Shown one piece after another: positions 13,954-19,211 of a stretch of DNA of 19,211 bases. The position numbers and the translations under genes were made by a program. The stretch's first letter is position 1. The number at the start of each line of letters is the position of its first letter. Origin of the DNA: an uncultured Collinsella sp. (GTDB lineage: Bacteria > Actinomycetota > Coriobacteriia > Coriobacteriales > Coriobacteriaceae); contig URNC01000021.1 in NCBI GenBank assembly GCA_900549065.1, positions 1 to 19,211 on the forward strand. The letters are read 5' to 3'. The notes beneath the pieces are model-generated. The model made no database searches. It saw nothing but the letters and a program-made list of their open reading frames with translations, and was not told where the DNA came from.

Positions 13954-16023
13954 CTATCGAACCGAAGAATCGCCCGAGGCCGAAGAGGTATCGGGCTCGC
14001 CATAAATCACGCCGAGCACGTCGCGCACGACATGCATCGCGGTATCTGAGCCACCGCCGCCCTGCTCCAGGACGGTAGCGATGACATACTTGGGGTCATC
14101 GGCCGGTGCATAGGCGCAGAACCACGCGTATTCATCCTCGCCACTTTTCTCGCCCGTGCCCGACTTGCCGTATACCTGCGGCGTCAGGGTGCCAAAGTGA
14201 GCCGCCAGGGACGTCGATGCCGTGTAAATCACGTCGTGCATGCCGTTGCGAACAAGAGCCAAATCCGAATCGCTGTTGATCTTGGCCTCCAGGCGCTTCT
14301 TCTTGCCCTTTCCGTTGTACTTATAGGCATCGCCGTCGCCATCGCGCGACACGGCAGACAAAAACACATGAGGCACGTACTGTTTGCCGCCGTTGGCAAG
14401 ACCCATATAGGCGCACGCCATCTGCAGGGGCGTCACCAGGATGTCGCCCTGACCGATGGCAATGTTGGTCATATCGCCGGCATTCCACTTGCGGTCCTCG
14501 GCAGATGCGTCGGTGAAGTACGACTCTTTCCACTCGGCATCGGGAATACGGCCCGCGCCCTCACTCGGCAGATCGATACCGCAGGTCTTGCCTAGACCCC
14601 AGCGACGAAAGACCTCCTGCAGGCCCTCGGGATGTTGCTCGTCATAAAAGAACGCCTTGCCCATGTCGTAGAAGACGGGGTCGCACGAGTTGGCGATACC
14701 CGACTGCAGCGTCATAGTGCCGTGGCCAGACGTCAGCCAGCAGCGCTTGCCCCAAGCCTTGCCCAGGCCCGTCCAATAGCCCGTGCAGTTGGTTGTCTGC
14801 GTTGAAGTGTAGGTTCCAAACTCAAGACCGGCCAGTGCCGAGAGCGGCTTGATGGTCGAAGCCGACATATACTGTCCGCTAATGGCGCGGTTGAGCAGCG
14901 GGTGCGAACCCTTGTCATCATTGAGCTCGGTCCACACGTCATTTGAGACGCCGCCGATAAAGACGGACGGATCGAACTTGGGCTGGCTCGCCATGCCCAG
15001 GATCTCGCCATTGTTGGGATCGAGACATACCACAGCGCCGTTGCCGGCATTGCTGTAGCCAGTGGTCTTGGCAAGCTCGATAGCGCTCGCCAGCGCCGTC
15101 TCACAGGCCTGTTGGATCTTAAGGTCGAGCGTGAGCTTAATGTCGGAGCCGGCCTTCGCGGGCACGGCGCCGGCCTGACCGGTCACATTGCCCGAAGCAT
15201 CGACCTTGACGGTCTGCTCGCCACGAATACCCTGCAGCAGGTTTTCGTAGTAGCTCTCAACGCCCGCCTGGCCCACGATATCGCCCGACTGGTACGTAAT
15301 CTTGCCAGCAGAAGCATCATCATCGCCAGAGGTTTTCTTATTCTGGGCCTCGAGCTGCTCGGAGGTAATGGTGCCGGTATAGCCCAAGATATGACATGCC
15401 GTCTCGCCATATGGATACTGGCGCTCGGTACGCTCGGCAATCTTGACGCCCGGGAACTCGCCGGCATGCTCCTGAATATAGGCAACCGTGGAGCGACGGA
15501 CGTCCGTCGCGATGGTATGCAGGCTCTGGGCGCCCTCTGTATTGTCCTGAATATTGCGAAGGACCGCCACGTAAGGCATTCCAAGCACGTTGGCAAGATG
15601 GCGAACCAGAACCTCATCCTCGGCAAGGTCGCGGTAGGCCACGACAGCCAGTGAGGGACGGTTCTGGACAAGCGCCACGCCATTGCGGTCGAGGATGCGA
15701 CCGCGCACAGCGGGTGTTGTAACGGTGCGAGTCTGATTACTATTGGCCTGCTTCTCGTAATAGTCCGACGAGACCATCTGCATGCCCCACAGCTTGACGG
15801 CAAGCGCCGCAAACATCGCGCCCACACCCGTGGTGAGGATGGAAAAACGGCCCTTAAAGGCGGTCGCCGCGGTATTGCCCTCGCCCTCGGTGGCGCGCGG
15901 GGCCGTTCCATGCTGCGTATCGTAGGTAAAACGGGAATCGCCGCGACGCATGACGACCAGCGCGACCACGATGGCCACAACCAGCACGATACCGGCGATA
16001 ATAACCGTCAACTGGGAAGACAT
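13954..16023 (-). CDS. mrdA: Penicillin-binding protein 2 (class B transpeptidase)
   Basis: PBP2 cross-links peptidoglycan during elongation with RodA and MreC. The 689-residue protein has the class B dimerisation region (RGRILDRNGVAL at 107-118) and the transpeptidase domain with catalytic S389-T-I-K392, S446-C-D448 as the second motif, and K620-S-G622. SASTIKPL replaces the frequent PGSTxKP around the nucleophile. There are two hydrophobic segments, about 6-25 and 61-83, separated by a polar linker beginning RRGDSR, where one N-terminal anchor is usual; see findings. The ATG at 16023 lies seven nt behind GGGGAGG, and the mreD stop TAG forms part of that site. The neighbours mreD and rodA make the assignment firm. 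Confidence 0.95.
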   Translation of the reverse strand: MSSQLTVIIAGIVLVVAIVVALVVMRRGDSRFTYDTQHGTAPRATEGEGNTAATAFKGRFSILTTGVGAMFAALAVKLWGMQMVSSDYYEKQANSNQTRTVTTPAVRGRILDRNGVALVQNRPSLAVVAYRDLAEDEVLVRHLANVLGMPYVAVLRNIQDNTEGAQSLHTIATDVRRSTVAYIQEHAGEFPGVKIAERTERQYPYGETACHILGYTGTITSEQLEAQNKKTSGDDDASAGKITYQSGDIVGQAGVESYYENLLQGIRGEQTVKVDASGNVTGQAGAVPAKAGSDIKLTLDLKIQQACETALASAIELAKTTGYSNAGNGAVVCLDPNNGEILGMASQPKFDPSVFIGGVSNDVWTELNDDKGSHPLLNRAISGQYMSASTIKPLSALAGLEFGTYTSTQTTNCTGYWTGLGKAWGKRCWLTSGHGTMTLQSGIANSCDPVFYDMGKAFFYDEQHPEGLQEVFRRWGLGKTCGIDLPSEGAGRIPDAEWKESYFTDASAEDRKWNAGDMTNIAIGQGDILVTPLQMACAYMGLANGGKQYVPHVFLSAVSRDGDGDAYKYNGKGKKKRLEAKINSDSDLALVRNGMHDVIYTASTSLAAHFGTLTPQVYGKSGTGEKSGEDEYAWFCAYAPADDPKYVIATVLEQGGGGSDTAMHVVRDVLGVIYGEPDTSSASGDSSVR

Positions 16024-16036
16024 CTACGGGCCTCCC

Positions 16037-16603
16037 CTATTTGAGCTTGCGGGTCTTGGGCTTAAAGCGCATACCCGCCTGGCGTCCGCCACGTGCGGAG
16101 AATCCATAGCCGGACTGCGGCACGACGCCGGACATCAAAAACGGAATGGCAACCAGACCCGTCAGGATCGAGGACGGCAGCGCATGGCCGAAGATCGCCA
16201 CGACAAAGCTCGTCTCCAAACCCATAAACAGCAAGATGATGCTGTAGATCACATTAATGACGAGCGCAAAGGCGCCCACAGTGACGCCGCGCGCACTCGG
16301 GGTACCGCCCGTCTGACCGACGGCGCTGTGCACCAGGGCAAAAGAACCCACGGTCAGCAGGAGCGACATAACGCCCACCGGCACGGCAGCGGACAGGTCA
16401 TAGAACAAGCCGCTGCAAAAACCGCACACGACGGCACGGGTCGGGTCGCCCGAGAACACGCTTAGGCACACCAGGATAATCATGAAGTTGACGCGACCGC
16501 CCGCAATGGAGATCTGCGGTGCCAGGCCTGCCTGCAGCAGCACGCACACAATGGCGGCGATCACAAACGTGCGGGAGCTCATCCCCTGCTCGTATAGATC
16601 CAT
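16037..16603 (-). CDS. mreD: Rod shape-determining membrane protein MreD
   Basis: MreD is an integral membrane partner of MreC in the elongation complex. The 188-residue protein has about five hydrophobic segments and the usual MreD features near the middle: NFMIILVCLSVFSGDPTRAVVCGFCSGLFYDL, with the small G-containing helices typical of the family. A basic tail (RFKPKTRKLK) follows. Two ATGs are possible, at 16609 and 16603. The second is preferred because AGGGGG lies seven nt upstream, whereas the first would leave a spacer of only one nt. The mreC TAG stop supplies the first bases of this ribosome site. Confidence 0.92.
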   Translation of the reverse strand: MDLYEQGMSSRTFVIAAIVCVLLQAGLAPQISIAGGRVNFMIILVCLSVFSGDPTRAVVCGFCSGLFYDLSAAVPVGVMSLLLTVGSFALVHSAVGQTGGTPSARGVTVGAFALVINVIYSIILLFMGLETSFVVAIFGHALPSSILTGLVAIPFLMSGVVPQSGYGFSARGGRQAGMRFKPKTRKLK

Positions 16604-16614
16604 GGACATGCCCC

Positions 16615-17613
16615 CTATTCGCTCGAGCCGGAATCGGTCGTCTCGGACGTGTCGGAACTGTCATCCGAGCTCTCGTCCTTCGTCTTGGTCGCAGCATCGC
16701 GCGACGTTCCCTGCGGCGTGCTGTTGGCCGTGCTCACGTCCTCATCCGAGGCCGACTGTTCGTCGGTCAGCGAGGTAATGACCAGCACTTCCTCGTTGTT
16801 CTCGGCCGTCGTCTGGGCGCGCACCACAATGGTGTAGTACACATCGTTTGCCGATTTCTCAACCGACGAGACGGTGCCGAGCGGTAGACCCTTGGGGAAC
16901 ACGCCACCGATGCCCGAGGTCACGATGATGTCGCCAACCTTAACATCGGAGTCGACGCTCACGTACTCAAGACGCAGCGTGCCGTCAGCCTGACCCTGCA
17001 GCATGCCCTGGGCGCGCGTGTCCTGCACCATGGCGGACACGCCCGAGTTCTCGTCGCCAATCAAGCGCACAGTCGACGTTTTGGCCGATACCTCGATAAT
17101 CTGGCCGATAACACCGGCAGAACTCGTCACGGGCATGTTGATGGTAAGGCCGTCGGCAGAGCCCTTGTCGATGGTAACGGTCGAGGTCCAGGCATCGCCA
17201 GAGGCACCAACGATACGAGCAGCGGTCGATTTGAGGTTGTAGGTCGACTGCAGGCCGACCAGCCCCTCCAGACGCTCAGCGGTCTTTTGAGCCTCGGAGA
17301 GCTCGGCAACCTTAGAGGTCAGTTCCTCGTTTTGCTTCTTAAGCTCGTCAAGCGTGTCCTGCGACGCCGTAAGGTTAGAGAACACGTTGCCGATCGCATT
17401 GAAGGGAGCCGCCACAGCCGAACCCACAAAGCGCACCGGCGAGGTAATCGTCGTTACGCCCGAACGCACGGCATGAATCGGTCCTGCCTCGCCCTCGCGG
17501 ATGTAAAACGTGAGCAGCAACACCGAAATCAGGCTGAAAACAATCAACGGGCGCATACCCGTTGATTGTCGCTTGGTATTCAGATTTGTGGAGAAACCCG
17601 AAGATCGTGCCAA
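16615..17613 (-). CDS. mreC: Rod shape-determining protein MreC
   Basis: MreC is a bitopic scaffold that activates PBP2-RodA in the cell wall elongation complex. The 332 residues show a short cytoplasmic start, one membrane segment (about 20-38, PLIVFSLISVLLLTFYI), and a coiled coil (about 85-120, DTLDELKKQNEELTSKVAEL). The conserved beta domain follows (ARIVGASGDAWTSTVTIDKGS, VIGQIIEVSAKTSTVRLIGDENSGVSAMV, GIGGVFPKGLPLGTVSSV). About 50 Ser/Asp/Thr/Glu-rich, probably disordered, residues from about 283 to the end form an unusual acidic tail. The start is TTG at 17613, seven nt behind AGGTGG, with no ATG available before the membrane segment. The gap to mreB is 21 nt. Confidence 0.95.
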   Translation of the reverse strand: MARSSGFSTNLNTKRQSTGMRPLIVFSLISVLLLTFYIREGEAGPIHAVRSGVTTITSPVRFVGSAVAAPFNAIGNVFSNLTASQDTLDELKKQNEELTSKVAELSEAQKTAERLEGLVGLQSTYNLKSTAARIVGASGDAWTSTVTIDKGSADGLTINMPVTSSAGVIGQIIEVSAKTSTVRLIGDENSGVSAMVQDTRAQGMLQGQADGTLRLEYVSVDSDVKVGDIIVTSGIGGVFPKGLPLGTVSSVEKSANDVYYTIVVRAQTTAENNEEVLVITSLTDEQSASDEDVSTANSTPQGTSRDAATKTKDESSDDSSDTSETTDSGSSE

Positions 17614-17634
17614 ATGGAATCCACCTTTTGGAAA

Positions 17635-18678
17635 TTAAGCATTGGTCTGGACGAAGCCGCCATCAAACGCATTGGCCTCGAGCACGCGGGCACAGCCGTT
17701 AACGACGTTATCGAGCGCCGTGGGGCTGACGTTGACCGAAACGCCGGTCTCATCGCGCAGGCGCACGTCGAGACCGCGCAGCAGCGCGCCGCCACCGGTC
17801 AGCAATATGCCATAGTACATAAGGTCCGAGGCAAGATCGGGCGGCGTGGCATCGAGTGCGTCCTTGACGGCCTTGGCCATCTCGTCGAGCGGCTTGTTGA
17901 GTGCGCGACGAATCTCCTCGCTCTCGATGCGTACGGTCTTGGGCAGACCGGTGATCACGTCGCGGCCGTTGACCTCGACGTCGAGCTCGTCCTTGAGCGG
18001 CACGGCGGAACCGACCTTGATCTTGATGTCCTCTGCCGTACGCTCGCCGATGGCCAGGTTGTAGGCATCTCGAACGTGCGTGAGGATAGCCTGATCGAAC
18101 TCGTCGCCGGCAATACGGATGGACTGCGAGACGACGATGCCGCCCATAGCAATAACGGCAACCTCGGTGGTACCGCCGCCGATGTCGATGACCATGGAGC
18201 CGGTGGGTTCCTCGACGGGCAGATCGGCGCCGATAGCGGCAGCCATGGGCTCTTCGATCAGGTAGGCCTGGCGAGCGCCAGCCTGGATCGTGGCCTCAAA
18301 TACGGCACGCTTCTCGACCGACGTGACACCGGAGGGGACGCAGACGACAACGCGCGGACGCGGGGTCCACGGATAGCGCTTCTCGGACGCCTTGTCGATA
18401 AAGTAGCGGAGCATGGCCTCGGTAACATCGAAGTCGGCGATGACGCCGTCCTTCAGGGGACGAACGGCCACGATGTTGCCGGGCGTACGGCCGAGCATGC
18501 GCTTTGCCTCGATACCGACCGCCAGGATGCGCTCGTCGTTCTTGTCGATGGCGACAACAGAGGGCTCGCGAATGACGATGCCCTTGCCACGCACGGAGAC
18601 AAGCGTATTTGCGGTGCCGAGGTCGATGGCAAGATCGCCCGCATAGCTACCGAAGAACATATCCATCAAAGAAAACAA
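17635..18678 (-). CDS. mreB: Rod shape-determining actin homologue MreB
   Basis: MreB forms ATP-dependent membrane filaments that guide lateral wall synthesis. The 347 residues are standard length and carry the actin-fold nucleotide motifs: LAIDLGTANTLVSV (phosphate 1), SMVIDIGGGTTEVAVIAMGG (phosphate 2), IEEPMAAAIGADLPV (connect motif) and GILLTGGGALLRGLD (adenosine motif). The start is TTG at 18678, five nt behind AGGAG. ATG codons at 18666 and 18660 are in frame but lie too far from the ribosome site. As first gene of the mre cluster it probably has a promoter in the 115-nt upstream gap, where a -10-like TATGAT is visible. Confidence 0.96.
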   Translation of the reverse strand: MFSLMDMFFGSYAGDLAIDLGTANTLVSVRGKGIVIREPSVVAIDKNDERILAVGIEAKRMLGRTPGNIVAVRPLKDGVIADFDVTEAMLRYFIDKASEKRYPWTPRPRVVVCVPSGVTSVEKRAVFEATIQAGARQAYLIEEPMAAAIGADLPVEEPTGSMVIDIGGGTTEVAVIAMGGIVVSQSIRIAGDEFDQAILTHVRDAYNLAIGERTAEDIKIKVGSAVPLKDELDVEVNGRDVITGLPKTVRIESEEIRRALNKPLDEMAKAVKDALDATPPDLASDLMYYGILLTGGGALLRGLDVRLRDETGVSVNVSPTALDNVVNGCARVLEANAFDGGFVQTNA

Positions 18679-18723
18679 CGCAACTCCTGATGTGTTGGAT
18701 GATTGCTGGAAAACTACTAGCTC

Positions 18724-18729
18724 ATCATA
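18724..18729 (-). promoter_or_regulatory. Possible -10 element for mreB
   Basis: TATGAT on the minus strand, 45 nt upstream of the mreB start, is one base from the -10 consensus. No good -35 is present at 16-18 nt; the upstream position falls in the 18739-18771 hairpin. Support is weak. Confidence 0.35.
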
Positions 18730-18738
18730 CTAGCGCAA

Positions 18739-18771
18739 GCCCGGCACCTCACTTGCGGTGAAGCGCCGGGC
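18739..18771. terminator. Long perfectly paired hairpin without U-tract
   Basis: GCCCGGCACCTCAC (18739-18752), a five-base loop, then GTGAAGCGCCGGGC (18758-18771) pair over 14 positions, two of them G-T wobbles. It lies 22 nt after the stop of the partial gene and upstream of mreB, where a minus-strand transcript could end. No run of T follows on either strand, so it resembles U-less hairpin terminators proposed for actinobacteria. It could instead mark a processing or regulatory structure. Confidence 0.5.
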
Positions 18772-18793
18772 AAAGCTAAATCCCATAAGGTCA

Positions 18794-19194
18794 CTACTGG
18801 TTGTCAGCAGCCGAGAAATCCATATCGAGCGAGGAAACGGCCCAGCCGATATGGTTATCGGAGCGCACGAATTTGACGGTGTACTCCTGCTCGCCGCCCT
18901 TGGACAGCGATGCCATAACCTTGGCGGTCGTCTCGGTCATGGACTGATCCATGCCCTCGACGGACACGGTGGCACCCTGCGGAATCGAGGAGATGATCAT
19001 CGACTTGGCGTCCTCGGACAGGCTCGAGGCCAGGCAAGACTCGGCCTTTGCGGTGTCACCGTCGCCGGCAGCCTGGAACAGATCGGTAACGACAGACTCC
19101 TGGGACGGGAAGCCAAAGCCGCGCGTGTAGGCAAAGCCCAGACCGCCCGCGGCGATCAAAATGAGCAGAAGCAGCACGATGAAGACTTTGAGAC
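18794..19194 (-). CDS. Membrane-anchored hypothetical protein, 5' end missing
   Basis: This is a partial minus-strand gene whose N-terminus is lost at the contig edge. The visible 133 residues begin GLKVFIVLLLLLILIAAGG, a single membrane segment, followed by an extracytoplasmic region. QESVVTDLFQAAGDGDTAKAESCLASSL resembles the start of DUF4878/NTF2-like lumenal domains, and EYTVKFVRSDNHIGWAVSSLDMDFS would be the closing beta strands. I cannot assign a function. The GTG at 19177 is not a reliable start: it lies inside the membrane segment, and the frame continues to 19194, where the adapter sequence begins. The stop is TAG. The gene precedes mreB by 115 nt. Confidence 0.65.
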
Positions 19195-19211
19195 CTGTCT
19201 CTTATACACAT
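19195..19211. other. Residual Tn5 mosaic-end (Nextera) adapter, not genomic
   Basis: The last 17 bases, CTGTCTCTTATACACAT, equal the first 17 of the 19-base mosaic end used in transposase-based sequencing libraries. This mosaic end is a synthetic hybrid of the natural Tn5 outside and inside ends; base 4 and base 17 distinguish it from the outside end. It lies exactly at the window edge, as expected of untrimmed adapter. Confidence 0.93.

Noticed and set aside
17566..18690. 374-codon plus-strand open frame opposite mreB, and a similar frame at 8319-9122 opposite rplU/rpmA
   Set aside because: Both mirror highly conserved minus-strand genes codon for codon and show no ribosome site or family motif.
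19195..19211. A natural Tn5/IS50 insertion at the right edge
   Set aside because: The bases match the synthetic mosaic end and not the natural outside end (base 4 and base 17 differ), and no transposon sequence follows.

Overview
The window is about 19.2 kb of moderately GC-rich bacterial chromosome. It holds almost entirely core housekeeping genes, packed on the minus strand, with one plus-strand gene (dinB). The alpha-type glycyl-tRNA synthetase subunit (GlyQ), an L27 protein without the Firmicutes-type N-terminal extension, and the general protein character fit a Coriobacteriia-like actinobacterium such as Collinsella. That assignment is inference from protein character, not a database result. 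I see no rRNA, tRNA, CRISPR array, insertion sequence, prophage or other mobile element, and no candidate for a wholly new defence or metabolic system. The window is ordinary, with some interesting local detail.

Reading the minus strand from the right edge, the layout is as follows. (1) An edge-truncated membrane-anchored hypothetical protein (18794-19194) runs into 17 bases that match the synthetic Tn5/Nextera mosaic end, which is sequencing adapter and not genome. (2) The cell-elongation cluster is mreB-mreC-mreD-mrdA(PBP2)-rodA, followed without a break by a DUF697-like membrane protein, a B12-binding-type radical SAM protein and its 'radical SAM-linked' partner. (3) rplU-rpmA has its own good promoter (9048-9076). 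(4) An intrinsic terminator (8271-8314) lies directly in front of obgE-nadD-yqeK-rsfS, which ends at a strong terminator at 4919-4961. (5) dinB (plus strand) is convergent with rsfS and divergent from the next cluster, and looks leaderless. (6) rpsP-khpA-rimM-trmD-lepB forms a ribosome and tRNA maturation operon, followed after a 59-nt gap by glyQ, which runs off the left edge.

The genes join three growth functions. MreBCD, PBP2 and RodA build the lateral cell wall. S16, L21, L27, RimM, KhpA, ObgE, RsfS, TrmD and GlyQ make or regulate ribosomes and tRNA. NadD and YqeK handle NAD synthesis and Ap4A turnover. LepB processes exported proteins and DinB performs translesion synthesis.

Three gene-architecture traits stand out. 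TTG start codons are frequent (7 of 21 assessable starts, against 1 GTG). TAG is the commonest stop codon (10 of 21). At six junctions the upstream TAG stop is physically the beginning of the next gene's Shine-Dalgarno sequence. Several genes (rpsP, rplU, lepB, mreD) need shorter starts than the longest open frame, and these are given here.
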